Positions 1 through 7,327 of a stretch of 9,490 bases of DNA are shown piece by piece. How positions within the stretch are numbered: position 1 is the first letter of the stretch; the number at the start of each line of letters is the position of its first letter. The notes below the pieces were generated by a model. The model was not told the origin of the DNA. It ran no database searches and saw nothing but the letters and a program-made list of their open reading frames with translations. The DNA lies in contig JASBTC010000162.1 in NCBI GenBank assembly GCA_030148625.1, positions 1-9,490 on the forward strand, read 5' to 3'. Source of the DNA: Sphingobium sp. GTDB taxonomy: Bacteria > Pseudomonadota > Alphaproteobacteria > Sphingomonadales > Sphingomonadaceae. The position numbers were made by a program, and so were the translations under genes.

Positions 1-542
1 CCGTCGATGATCGCCTTGCTGAGGCGATCGCCCGACATATCCATGATGATGTCGTGAAAGCGCAGATCCTCGACCACATAGGCCGAAGGCATCGTCACCA
101 GCGTTTCGAGCTTGTCGATCTGGGCCGCGAGTTCTGCGACGGCTTCGGGCGTGGCGTTCGCCGCCGCCTTCGCCGCCATGGCCGATTCGAGCAGCGTGCG
201 GATCTCGGACAGATTGTCGAGATAGCGCAGCCCCTCCTCGCCCTGGAACAGCGCGGAGAGGATCATCGGATCGAGCATGTTCCACGCGCGGCTGCCGCGC
301 ACGATCGTGCCGCGCCCCTGTTGCGAGACGACCAGCCCCTTCTCGGTCAGCGCCGTCGTCGCCTCGCGCACCACGGTGCGGCTGACATCGTACATCTCGC
401 ACAGCATGTTTTCGGGCGGCAGCGCGGTGCCGACCGGATAGGTGCCCATGACGATCGCATTGACCAGATCCTCGACCACCGCAGTCGACAGGCGCGGGCG
501 CCGGCGGACCCGCTGATGCGCGGCCGTTGCTTCGCTGTTCAT
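1..542 (-). CDS. FadR-type GntR transcriptional regulator, partial (C-terminus beyond left edge)
   Basis: Reading the minus strand from the ATG at 542-540 gives an open frame of 180 residues with no stop before the window edge. It starts MNSEATAAHQ. Residues about 18-83 form a GntR winged helix-turn-helix, with the recognition segment YDVSRTVVREATTAL and the wing GRGTIVRG. From about residue 105 an FCD ligand-binding domain begins (LDNLSEIRTLLES). The motif EDLRFHD (D159, H163) supplies the usual first metal-binding Asp and His; the remaining His residues would lie off the window. The segment RAWNMLDPMIL resembles the linker of sugar-acid-responsive FCD regulators, which is recollection and not proof. 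It diverges from the enolase/MFS pair, the classic arrangement for a local repressor of a catabolic operon. No strong ribosome binding site is visible, and no other in-frame start lies close upstream. FadR-type family membership is firm; the effector is unknown. Confidence 0.9.
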   Translation of the reverse strand, partial: MNSEATAAHQRVRRRPRLSTAVVEDLVNAIVMGTYPVGTALPPENMLCEMYDVSRTVVREATTALTEKGLVVSQQGRGTIVRGSRAWNMLDPMILSALFQGEEGLRYLDNLSEIRTLLESAMAAKAAANATPEAVAELAAQIDKLETLVTMPSAYVVEDLRFHDIIMDMSGDRLSKAIID

Positions 543-582
543 TCGCCTGTCTCGCTCACCCGGTTCGCTTCCCAATCACTCT

Positions 583-598
583 TGTACGCCCTCGTACA
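583..598. promoter_or_regulatory. Inverted repeat TGTAC-N6-GTACA, candidate operator of the divergent GntR gene
   Basis: Two perfect 5-base half-sites, TGTAC at 583-587 and GTACA at 594-598, flank a 6-base spacer. The site sits 41 bp upstream of the minus-strand GntR start. GntR proteins of the FadR type commonly bind dyads with GT...AC cores, so autoregulation is plausible. This is inference from position and symmetry; no second copy was seen in the window. Confidence 0.4.
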
Positions 599-668
599 GA
601 AAGGGTGAAGCCGGAAAGCCCGATCCGTCAAGGGCTTGCAGTTCCGCGGGGTTGCGGTTTGCGGGGGC

Positions 669-698
669 TTGCGGATTTAGAAAGATAATACATACTAT
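669..698 (+). promoter_or_regulatory. Putative promoter with AT-rich operator before the enolase/MFS pair
   Basis: TTGCGG (669-674) and TACTAT (693-698) are separated by 18 bases and could act as -35 and -10 elements. The 14-mer ATAATACATACTAT (685-698) overlaps the -10 and matches the perfect palindrome before the TonB receptor (3209-3222) at 12 of 14 positions. A protein bound here would block RNA polymerase, which fits a repressor. The element stands out in GC-rich surroundings. It also argues against translation starting at the ATG at 697, because that ATG lies inside the presumed promoter. Confidence 0.4.
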
Positions 699-747
699 GT
701 TTCGACAGCGGGCGGAAGCAATGCCCGGCATAGGGGCCTCACCACGC

Positions 748-1899
748 ATGAAGATCACCGGATATCGCAGCCTGACTACGACCCACGACTGGGGTCGGCC
801 GGTGGGCGACGTGAACGGGGTGGTCGAGAGCGGCGTCACCGAAGTGCCGATCCTGTTGCTGGAGACTGATGGCGGATTGACCGGCATCGGGCTCGGCCAG
901 CATGTCGATATCGCCCGCGTCTTTCCCGCTGTGGAAGGGCAGGATCCGCGCGCCGTGACCGCGCTTTACGATTCGATGCTGGCGCATGTGTTCAAGAGCG
1001 GCCACGCCGGCGCGACCTATGGCGCGATCGCCGCGATCGACATGGCGCTGTGGGATCTCAAGGCCAAGATGGCGGACGAACCGCTGTGGCGCACGCTCGG
1101 CGCGCTCGACCGGTTCGTACCCGGCTACGCTTCGGGCCTGTGCTACGGCCTGCCCGACGATGCGTTCGCCGCGCATTATCGCGACTGGGCCTCGCGCGGC
1201 TTTTCCTCAGCCAAGATCAAGGGCGGCCGCGACACCGCCCGCGACATCGGCCGGCTGCTGACGGCGCGCGATATCCTGTCGGTCAATACCAGCCGCCCCG
1301 CGATGATGCTCGACGTCAACGAGGCCTGGAACGTCAAGCAGGCGGTGCGTCATCTCGCCGAGATCGAGGCGCAACTCGACCTCACCTGGGTCGAGGAGCC
1401 GGTGCGCCGCTGGGACGCCGAAGGCCATGCCCGCATCTCGCGCGCCTGCCGCGCCGCGGTGGCGACGGGCGAGAATCTGACCGGGCTCGATCAGTTCACG
1501 CCGCTGTTCGATGCACGGGCGGTGGACGTCGTCCAGACCGGCAGCGTCTGGGGCATCACCCATTTCCTGCGCGTCGCCACCGCCGCGCATGCGCGCAACC
1601 TGCCCGTCTCTCCGGTCGGCTACAATGCCAACCCGGTGGCGCATGCCGCCGCGGCGATGCCCAACATGATCGGGATCGAAGTACAGGACTGGAACGCGCC
1701 CAGGGGCCTGAAAGTGGACCAGGTCGTGACCGATGGCGGCATCCGCCTGGGCGATGCGCCAGGCCTGGGAATTGAGATCGACGAGGCAGCGCTTGCCAAT
1801 GGCGCCGCACCCGGCTGGAACAGCAGCGGCGGACCGCATCGCCGCCCGCGCCACGCGGGACTGCGGCTCGTGCCCGATGGGCCGCAAGCGGCCGAGTAA
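748..1899 (+). CDS. Enolase-superfamily enzyme (mandelate racemase / acid-sugar dehydratase type)
   Basis: Cytoplasmic Mg2+-dependent enzyme of the enolase superfamily, probably a dehydratase, epimerase or cycloisomerase acting on a sugar acid. From the ATG at 748 it has 383 residues. The N-terminal capping domain covers about 1-120. The barrel carries the KxK motif (K156, K158 in SAKIKGG), metal ligands D189 (LDVNEAW), E216/E217 (WVEEPV) and E242 (TGENL), and D260 (AVDVVQTGS), which aligns with the Asp of the mandelate racemase Asp-His dyad. The partner His expected after strand 7 is not seen: the segment reads VSPVGYNANPVAH. The last ~30 residues are rich in Arg, Pro and Gly and lie beyond the usual domain end. 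The start was chosen because MKITGYRS matches the usual family N-terminus; ATGs at 721 and 697 and a TTG at 652 are in frame upstream. The MFS gene follows after 39 bp, so the two are probably co-transcribed. The substrate is not determinable here. Confidence 0.88.
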   Translation: MKITGYRSLTTTHDWGRPVGDVNGVVESGVTEVPILLLETDGGLTGIGLGQHVDIARVFPAVEGQDPRAVTALYDSMLAHVFKSGHAGATYGAIAAIDMALWDLKAKMADEPLWRTLGALDRFVPGYASGLCYGLPDDAFAAHYRDWASRGFSSAKIKGGRDTARDIGRLLTARDILSVNTSRPAMMLDVNEAWNVKQAVRHLAEIEAQLDLTWVEEPVRRWDAEGHARISRACRAAVATGENLTGLDQFTPLFDARAVDVVQTGSVWGITHFLRVATAAHARNLPVSPVGYNANPVAHAAAAMPNMIGIEVQDWNAPRGLKVDQVVTDGGIRLGDAPGLGIEIDEAALANGAAPGWNSSGGPHRRPRHAGLRLVPDGPQAAE

Positions 1900-1938
1900 G
1901 ACCAGACGGAAGCAGAAGAAGCGATCACCGGAGAGACC

Positions 1939-3198
1939 ATGGCCAGCGCCGCCGACACCAACCCCGCATACGTGCTCGGGCCGCAGCGGACGAAGCTGCA
2001 GCTGTCGCTGATGGTCAATTTCTTCCTGCTGATGGCGCTCTACAGCGGCGTGATGGGCGTGCTGCTGCCCAATCAGATCGCCGAGTTCGACGAGGCGTCG
2101 AAGGTCGGCAACCTCGCCCTGATGTTCGGAATCACCTCGGTCTTCTCGACGTTGACCACCCCGATCGCGGGCGCGCTTTCCGACCGCACGCGCAGCCGCT
2201 GGGGCCGCCGTTCGCCCTGGATCGCGATCGGATCGCTGATCGGGTCGGCAGCGCTGTTCGGCGTTTCGTGGATGACCAGCTTCTGGTCGCTGATGGTGCT
2301 GTGGGTGATGGCGGCGGTCGCCTACAATTCGATGCAGCCGGCGATGACGACGCTGATCGCCGACCGTTTCGCGCCGGAAAACCGCGGCGCCGTGAGCGGT
2401 ATCGTCGGTGCGGGCATGACCGCGGGACTGACCGCGGGCACCGTCGTTGCGGGCTACCTCGCGGGCGAACGCGTGCTCGCCTATGGCTTGTTCGCGGGCG
2501 CTATCGCCGCCTCGTGTCTCGCTTTCGTCGCGATCAATCGCGAGCCGCGGAGCGACCATCTACCTCACCGGCCGGTGCACTGGCGGGAGTTTCTGAAGGG
2601 TTTCTGGATCAATCCGCGCGAGCACCCCGATTTCGCCTGGGCGTTCGCCAGCCGCTTCTTCATTTATATGGGATATCAGGCGGTCGCCGCGTATCTGCTC
2701 TATATCCTTCGCGACTATATCGGCCTCGGCAACGAGGCGTCGAACGTCGCCATCGCCAATATGGCGGTCGTCACGCTGATCTGCCTCGTCGCCTCCTCGC
2801 TCATCTCGGGCTGGCTTTCGGACAGATACCAGGCGCGGAAACCCTTCGTGATCCTGGGCAGCCGGATCATGGGCTGCGCGATGGTCGCGCCGCTCGCAGC
2901 GCCGAGCATGCAGGGCATGTGGGCCTATGCCGCGATCATCGGGGTCGGATACGGCATGTTCATGTCGATCGACATGGCGCTGATGACCCAGGTGCTGCCC
3001 AAGAGCGCACTCGGCGACGAGGGCAAGGACCTGGGCATCCTGACCACCGCGGTGAACATTCCCCAGATCATCAGCCCGTTGATGGCGGCAGGACTGCTGT
3101 ACCTGTTCGCCAACGACTACCGCGCGATCTTCTGGGTGGCGGTGGTCTTCGTGTTCGGCTCGGCATTGTGCGTGCTGCCGATCCGTGGAGTGCGCTGA
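1939..3198 (+). CDS. MFS transporter, probable sugar or sugar-acid carrier
   Basis: Inner-membrane secondary transporter of the major facilitator superfamily, 419 residues, a normal length for a 12-helix carrier. The hydrophobic profile shows two six-helix halves joined by a polar loop at about residues 200-235. Loop 2-3 has the MFS motif A, GALSDRTRSRWGRRSPW (78-94), and the second half repeats it in weaker form, GWLSDRYQARKP (291-302). The RTRSRWGRR version is also common in sugar carriers of the GPH/SLC45-like type. The start is supported by GGAGAG at 1930-1935, just before the ATG. It lies 39 bp behind the enolase-family gene with no terminator between them, so it most likely imports the substrate, or a precursor, of that enzyme. 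No signal peptide is expected or seen. Specificity cannot be read from the sequence. Confidence 0.9.
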   Translation: MASAADTNPAYVLGPQRTKLQLSLMVNFFLLMALYSGVMGVLLPNQIAEFDEASKVGNLALMFGITSVFSTLTTPIAGALSDRTRSRWGRRSPWIAIGSLIGSAALFGVSWMTSFWSLMVLWVMAAVAYNSMQPAMTTLIADRFAPENRGAVSGIVGAGMTAGLTAGTVVAGYLAGERVLAYGLFAGAIAASCLAFVAINREPRSDHLPHRPVHWREFLKGFWINPREHPDFAWAFASRFFIYMGYQAVAAYLLYILRDYIGLGNEASNVAIANMAVVTLICLVASSLISGWLSDRYQARKPFVILGSRIMGCAMVAPLAAPSMQGMWAYAAIIGVGYGMFMSIDMALMTQVLPKSALGDEGKDLGILTTAVNIPQIISPLMAAGLLYLFANDYRAIFWVAVVFVFGSALCVLPIRGVR

Positions 3199-3208
3199 GC
3201 GCCAATTT

Positions 3209-3222
3209 ATAATACGTATTAT
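3209..3222. promoter_or_regulatory. Perfect 14-bp palindrome ATAATACGTATTAT, candidate operator
   Basis: The 14 bases are exactly self-complementary. They lie 11 bp after the MFS stop and 6 bp before the TTGACA element that precedes the TonB receptor. A 12-of-14 match occurs at 685-698 before the enolase-family gene. A pure AT-rich dyad at two promoters of a GC-rich locus is most simply a binding site for one of the two GntR regulators in the window. Its place upstream of the -35 leaves open activation, or repression of a different promoter whose -10 is TATTAT (3217-3222). Confidence 0.5.
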
Positions 3223-3228
3223 GATAAT

Positions 3229-3257
3229 TTGACATACGGATTGGCTTGAGTCATTCT
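3229..3257 (+). promoter_or_regulatory. Putative promoter of the TonB receptor gene
   Basis: A consensus -35 TTGACA is at 3229-3234. The -10 at the right distance (17 bases) is CATTCT (3252-3257), a poor match to TATAAT. Transcription would begin near 3264 and leave a short leader with the strong ribosome binding site AAGGAGG at 3278-3284. The -35 is convincing, the -10 is not. Confidence 0.4.
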
Positions 3258-3289
3258 CGCGTCAAACAAGGATCTCCAAGGAGGGGAAG

Positions 3290-6058
3290 ATGAAGTTTCG
3301 CCGTGCCCTGTTGCTGTGTGCTGTCGCCGGAGGCGCTCTGACGCTGGCCCAGCCCGCCTTTGCGCAGGACGCGCCGGCGGCCGAGGAAGCCGCACCAGCG
3401 GAAGAGGAAATCCTGGTCACCGGCATCCGCGCTTCCGAGCGCGCAGCGATCGACATCAAGCGCAACGCGGTCGCCGTGGTCGATTCGATCGTCGCCGAGG
3501 ATCTGGGCAAGCTGCCCGACCAGAACGTCGCCGAGTCGCTCCAGCGCGTCGCCGGCGTCACGATCGAGCGCAATCGCGGCGAGGGCCGCTACGTCACCGT
3601 CCGCGGCTTCGGCCCCAAGTTCAATGCCGTCACCGTCAACGGCCGTACGCTGGCGACCGACAATAACGGCCGCGAATTCTCGTTCGACGTGATCCCGTCG
3701 GAGATCATCTCGGGCGCGGATGTGTACAAATCGCCCCAGGCGAACCTCAACGGATCGTCGATCGGCGCGACGATCAACGTCAAGACGCTGCGTCCGCTCG
3801 ACCAGAAGACGGGCTTCAAGTTCGCCGGCGCCGCGACCGGCATGTGGTCGGAGATCGCCGACAGCTGGAACCCCGAATTCTCGGGCGTGGCGAGCTGGAA
3901 GAACGATGCCGGCACCTTCGGCGTCGCACTGGCCGGCGTCTGGGCCAAGCAGGACAACCGGATCGACGAGTTCACCATCGGTGCGGGCCATGTCCGCCGC
4001 TCGTCGACCGACAGCTACTATACCGCCGGCGGCGTCGCCGGCGCGCGCGTCGGGCCGGGTGTCACGCCCTTCTCCGGCGTCTCGATGCCGTCCAACCTGT
4101 CGCCCTTCTTCTTCGAGCGCGAAATGACCCGCTGGGGCTTCAACGCCGCGGTGCAGATGCGCCCGAGCGACAAGCTGACCGTAACGATCGACGCACTGGT
4201 ATCGAAGGCCCGTTTCATCGAACAGCAGACCGGTCTCGCCTACGATTTCTCGGGCGGCACCCTGGTCGAGCAGGTGGTAAAGGGCGGCAGCATCGTCAAC
4301 GGCGTCCAGACCGGCGGCGAAGCGGTGTACCAGCGCTATGTCGGCGGCTTCGTCGACCAGATCATCCAGTATGACGACCGCAACGTGACGACGAGCCAGT
4401 TCGGCATCAATGTCGACTGGCGCCCGACCGACGACCTCAAGGTCGGGCTCGACATGTCGCTGTCGGACGCGCGCAAGCGCGGGCACGCCAACAACCTGTT
4501 CACCACCATTCGCCGCAAGAATATCGATCACTGGTTCGACCGCCGCAGCGGCAGCCCGATCTACGACTACGGCTTCACCAGCCCCAACTATGCCAACGCG
4601 GCGACCAACCCGCAGGGCGTGACCGCGCACTATTATATCTGGGGCGGCGGATCGGACGGCGACGACGAGATCGAGGAGTACAAGGCCGACGTCGAATGGA
4701 AACCGGGCGGCGGCAATCTGACGCTGACCGCCGGCGTGATGGCATCGAGCCGGATCAAGTCGATCGACGGCTATGAAACGCCGTTCGATCAGCAATGCCG
4801 CTATTGCGGATCCGATCGCGTGCTTCCCGCTTCGCTGTTCGAATCAACCGGCCGCAACTTCTTTGCCAGCCATGACGGCAACATCCTGCGCGACTGGCTG
4901 ATCTACGATCCGCATGCGCTGGTCCGCCAGGTCGACCAGTTCGCCTCCCAGGACGGCCTCGTCTTCGACCCCGCCGTCCGCTCGGCCACGGCTTCCTCTG
5001 TGATCGACGAGAAGGTGAAGTCGGCCTATCTGATGGGCTCGCTCGATACCGAAGTCGCGGGCATGCCGCTCGTGATCAACCTCGGCCTGCGCTACGAGAA
5101 TACCGACTACACCTCCTCCGGTGCGTCGCGCACGATCGTCAGCGCCCGCCCGCGGCTAGATGCGAACGGCAACCCGACCGGTCAGAACGACATCATCCTG
5201 ACCCCCACGGCCGTTCCGGTGAACTTCCGCGGCAAATATGACGACTGGCTCCCGTCGCTCAACATGCGGCTTTCGGTCACGGACGATCTCATCCTCCGCT
5301 TCGCCGCATCCAAGGTGATGACGCGCCCGACGCTGACCGACCTGTCCCCGCGCATGTCGATCCAGACCAATCCGGGCAACGAGACGATCCGTCGCGGCAA
5401 CCCCGACTTGCAGCCGTTCCGCGCGGATCAGGTCGAGCTCGGTGCCGAATGGTATTTCGCTCGGGACTCGCTGATCAACGTTGCCGCCTTCTACAAGAAG
5501 ATCGGCTCGTTCGTGACCACCGTCACGACCGACGAGATCGTCGATCAGATCAAGTTCCGCGTCACCGTGCCTGCCAATGGCAAGGGCGCAACCGTGAAGG
5601 GCTTCGAGGTCGGCTACCGCCAGTCGTTCGGCAACTGGCTGCCCGCACCATTCGATGGCTTCGGCGTCCAGACCAGCTTCAACTACACCGAGTCCGACGC
5701 GCAATATCCCAGCATCGTCGCAGGCCGGAGCTACAGCCTGGAAGGTCTTTCGGAATATTCGTACAGCCTTGTCGGCTTCTACGAGAAATATGGCGTCCAG
5801 GCCCGTGTCGCGTACACCTATCGCGACGACTTCCTCCAGACCGCGATCGGCCGCAATTCGGAACAGGAATATTTCAAGGGCTACGGCCAGCTCGATGTGA
5901 GCCTGGCCTATGACGTCACGTCGAACTTCACCATTTTTGCCGACGCCGTGAATCTGAACAATGCCAAGGAGTTCCTCTACTCGATGAGCGAGGACCGCAC
6001 CAAGGAGTACCGTACCACGGGCCGCCGCGTCTCGGCGGGTGTCCGGGTCCGCTTCTGA
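3290..6058 (+). CDS. TonB-dependent outer-membrane receptor, probable oligosaccharide uptake
   Basis: A 922-residue TonB-dependent receptor that would import a ligand across the outer membrane using energy from TonB/ExbBD. The signal peptide covers residues 1-25 (positive KFRR, hydrophobic core, cleavage at AFA|QD). A short Ala/Glu-rich linker leads to a TonB box, EILVTG (40-45). The plug domain follows, with DQNVAESLQRVAGVTIERN, YVTVRGFGPKFNAVTVNGR and the GSSIGATINVKT end motif. The remaining ~750 residues are the beta-barrel, with many aromatic residues, and the protein ends in GVRVRF with the C-terminal Phe typical of BAM-assembled proteins. Length and motifs match the large Caulobacter/Xanthomonas/sphingomonad subfamily often tied to plant-glycan use. 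A CRYC pair (C503, C506) falls in a probable loop. The ATG has the strong site AAGGAGG five bases upstream. A hairpin follows the stop. The ligand is unknown; sugar uptake is inferred from the neighbours. Confidence 0.95.
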   Translation: MKFRRALLLCAVAGGALTLAQPAFAQDAPAAEEAAPAEEEILVTGIRASERAAIDIKRNAVAVVDSIVAEDLGKLPDQNVAESLQRVAGVTIERNRGEGRYVTVRGFGPKFNAVTVNGRTLATDNNGREFSFDVIPSEIISGADVYKSPQANLNGSSIGATINVKTLRPLDQKTGFKFAGAATGMWSEIADSWNPEFSGVASWKNDAGTFGVALAGVWAKQDNRIDEFTIGAGHVRRSSTDSYYTAGGVAGARVGPGVTPFSGVSMPSNLSPFFFEREMTRWGFNAAVQMRPSDKLTVTIDALVSKARFIEQQTGLAYDFSGGTLVEQVVKGGSIVNGVQTGGEAVYQRYVGGFVDQIIQYDDRNVTTSQFGINVDWRPTDDLKVGLDMSLSDARKRGHANNLFTTIRRKNIDHWFDRRSGSPIYDYGFTSPNYANAATNPQGVTAHYYIWGGGSDGDDEIEEYKADVEWKPGGGNLTLTAGVMASSRIKSIDGYETPFDQQCRYCGSDRVLPASLFESTGRNFFASHDGNILRDWLIYDPHALVRQVDQFASQDGLVFDPAVRSATASSVIDEKVKSAYLMGSLDTEVAGMPLVINLGLRYENTDYTSSGASRTIVSARPRLDANGNPTGQNDIILTPTAVPVNFRGKYDDWLPSLNMRLSVTDDLILRFAASKVMTRPTLTDLSPRMSIQTNPGNETIRRGNPDLQPFRADQVELGAEWYFARDSLINVAAFYKKIGSFVTTVTTDEIVDQIKFRVTVPANGKGATVKGFEVGYRQSFGNWLPAPFDGFGVQTSFNYTESDAQYPSIVAGRSYSLEGLSEYSYSLVGFYEKYGVQARVAYTYRDDFLQTAIGRNSEQEYFKGYGQLDVSLAYDVTSNFTIFADAVNLNNAKEFLYSMSEDRTKEYRTTGRRVSAGVRVRF

Positions 6059-6091
6059 CAGCCGCCTGCCACCCCTCCCCGGCGCGGCTAA

Positions 6092-6133
6092 GGGGCGCTT
6101 CGTCACGGCCGTCTGGCCATGACGGAGCGCCCC
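6092..6133. terminator. Strong hairpin after the TonB receptor, likely terminator
   Basis: Arms 6092-6110 and 6115-6133 are complementary over 19 positions, with one G-U wobble and one mismatch, around the 4-base loop GTCT. The hairpin begins 34 bases after the receptor stop. The T run behind it is weak (GCTTCATT), as is common in GC-rich genomes. It probably ends the receptor transcript, so the following GntR gene would need its own promoter. Confidence 0.65.
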
Positions 6134-6269
6134 GCTTCATTCGAGGCCGGTACGCGGAACAAATCGCGGATGGAAAAGCGCAGCGCTTCGCCGCATACAG
6201 GGAGATCGGCCACGTGCCGCGCTCCTGAAACGGACGGCGCGCGCGAACCGGCAAGGGGAGCAGGAACGG

Positions 6270-7043
6270 GTGTTACGGGTGAACGAACAGAAGGGCAGCG
6301 AGAAGGACGAACCCCGTTTCGGCCGGTTCGCACGCAACATCCGTTCCAGCCACGATCAGGTGGCGCAGGCTCTGGGTAACGAGATCCTTTCCGGCGTCAT
6401 CGCGCCGGGTGCCAAGCTGCCGCAGGAGGCGGAAATCCTCGCGCGGTTCGGGATTTCGCGCACGGTGTTGCGCGAAGTCTTCAAGACGCTGACCGCGAAG
6501 GGGCTGATCGTGTCCAAGACGCGCGTCGGCACCACGGTGCTCGACAGTTCGCACTGGAATTACTTCGATGCCGACATCCTGGCGTGGAAGGTGAGCCAGG
6601 GTTTCGACATGGCGTTCCTGCGCGACCTGGCCGAGATCCGCGTCGCGATCGAATCCGCCGCCGCCCGTGCTGCGGCCGAGCGCCGCACCGACGAGGACCT
6701 GGCCGAGATGCGCCGTCACCTCGCGGGGATGCGCGACGCGACCGACAGCGCGCGCGATTTCGCCGAGGCCGACCTCCAGTTCCACAAGGCGATCGGGCGC
6801 GCATCGGACAATGCGCTGATGCGATCGCTCTCGGCGGTGATCGAGACCGCGCTGATGGCGTCGTTCCGGATGAGCTCGCCGGTCAACGAGGCCGAAGAAC
6901 ACCAGACCAGCGTCCGCGGCCACGCCCAGATCGTCGACGCGATCGAAGCCGGCGATGGCGAACGCGCCGCGCGCGCCATGCGCGATATCATCGGCCACGG
7001 CGTGTCGCGGATCGAGAAGAGCACGGCCAAGCGCCGCAAATAG
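6270..7043 (+). CDS. FadR-type GntR transcriptional regulator
   Basis: A complete 257-residue regulator with an N-terminal GntR winged helix-turn-helix (about 28-92: LGNEILSGVIAPGAKLPQE, then FGISRTVLREVFKTL) and a C-terminal FCD effector domain (about 115-245). Candidate metal ligands of the FCD pocket are D168 and H172 in EADLQFHKAI, H218 in RGHAQIVDAI and H243 in IGHGVSRI. The linker SHWNYFDADIL parallels the one in the partial regulator at the left edge, so the two probably belong to the same branch of sugar-acid-type regulators. The start is a GTG; AAGGGGAG (6253-6260) lies 9 bases upstream. A second in-frame GTG at 6279 is possible. No AT-rich dyad is seen in its own 211-bp upstream region, which holds only the receptor terminator and no clear promoter. 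It is a good candidate for controlling the receptor, enzyme or hydrolase genes here. Confidence 0.93.
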   Translation: MLRVNEQKGSEKDEPRFGRFARNIRSSHDQVAQALGNEILSGVIAPGAKLPQEAEILARFGISRTVLREVFKTLTAKGLIVSKTRVGTTVLDSSHWNYFDADILAWKVSQGFDMAFLRDLAEIRVAIESAAARAAAERRTDEDLAEMRRHLAGMRDATDSARDFAEADLQFHKAIGRASDNALMRSLSAVIETALMASFRMSSPVNEAEEHQTSVRGHAQIVDAIEAGDGERAARAMRDIIGHGVSRIEKSTAKRRK

Positions 7044-7327
7044 AGGTTTCGAAGGGCTTCCAGGACCAACCCCTCCACCGTCACCCCGGCCCTGTGCCGA
7101 GGTCCACGGCTTCCCGACCAATTCGCTCGAGCCTCCCGTCCTGCACTCGCCTCCCGCTGGACCCGGGCACAAGGCGGGGGTGACGGCCGGCCAGGCCGCG
7201 GACTGATAAAAGCGGCCTTTCCCGAAGCGACCCCGTTGGGGACGTTCATCTTGATTCAGTCAATGATCCGCAGCCGCCGCCGTCAGCTGCGAATCCTGTT
7301 TCCTGGAGGTGATATTCGGCCTGTCGA
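7044..7327. other. Convergent intergenic region without a gene
   Basis: Besides the inverted repeat at 7078-7186 it holds a weak stem, CGCAGC (7269-7274) with GCTGCG (7286-7291), that might help end the minus-strand sigma-factor transcript. No convincing coding frame or RNA gene was seen. Confidence 0.5.
7078..7186. repeat. Imperfect inverted repeat, REP-like palindromic element
   Basis: The left arm (about 7078-7107) begins CCGTCACCCC and the right arm (about 7157-7186) ends GGGGGTGACGG. Reverse-complementing the right arm gives roughly 25 of 30 matches to the left arm. The two are separated by about 49 bases. The core, a GTCACCCC...GTGCC..GGTCCA pattern, resembles palindromic elements I recall as dispersed between genes in sphingomonads. 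It begins 35 bases after the GntR stop, between that gene and the convergent sigma-factor pair, where such elements usually sit. It may also help terminate transcription. Confidence 0.6.

Noticed and set aside
54..608. Plus-strand open frame of 184 codons at the left edge
   Set aside because: It is antisense to the partial GntR gene, whose protein shows a complete DNA-binding domain.
652..747. Upstream extension of the enolase-family protein from a TTG at 652 or ATGs at 697 and 721
   Set aside because: The extra residues do not resemble the family N-terminus, and the 652 and 697 starts lie before or inside the putative promoter; 721 remains possible but its GGAAG is too close.
1207..2559. 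Open frame of 450 codons on the minus strand across the enolase and MFS genes
   Set aside because: It crosses two well-supported genes and their spacer, is rich in Arg and His, and resembles no family.
3251..4795. Open frame of 514 codons on the minus strand, opposite the TonB receptor
   Set aside because: It lies antisense to a certain gene, has no recognisable domain, and its composition (many Arg, Asp, Val, Ala) is typical of a GC-rich shadow frame.
5156..6106. Open frame of 316 codons on the minus strand at the 3' end of the receptor gene
   Set aside because: Shadow frame; the plus-strand receptor ending in GVRVRF is unambiguous.
6119..6379. Plus-strand open frame of 86 codons between receptor and GntR
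   Set aside because: It starts inside the terminator hairpin, overlaps the GntR gene in another frame and has no domain or ribosome binding site.
6273..7172. Open frame of 299 codons antisense to the second GntR gene, running into the inverted repeat
   Set aside because: The plus-strand product has intact helix-turn-helix and FCD motifs; the antisense product has none.
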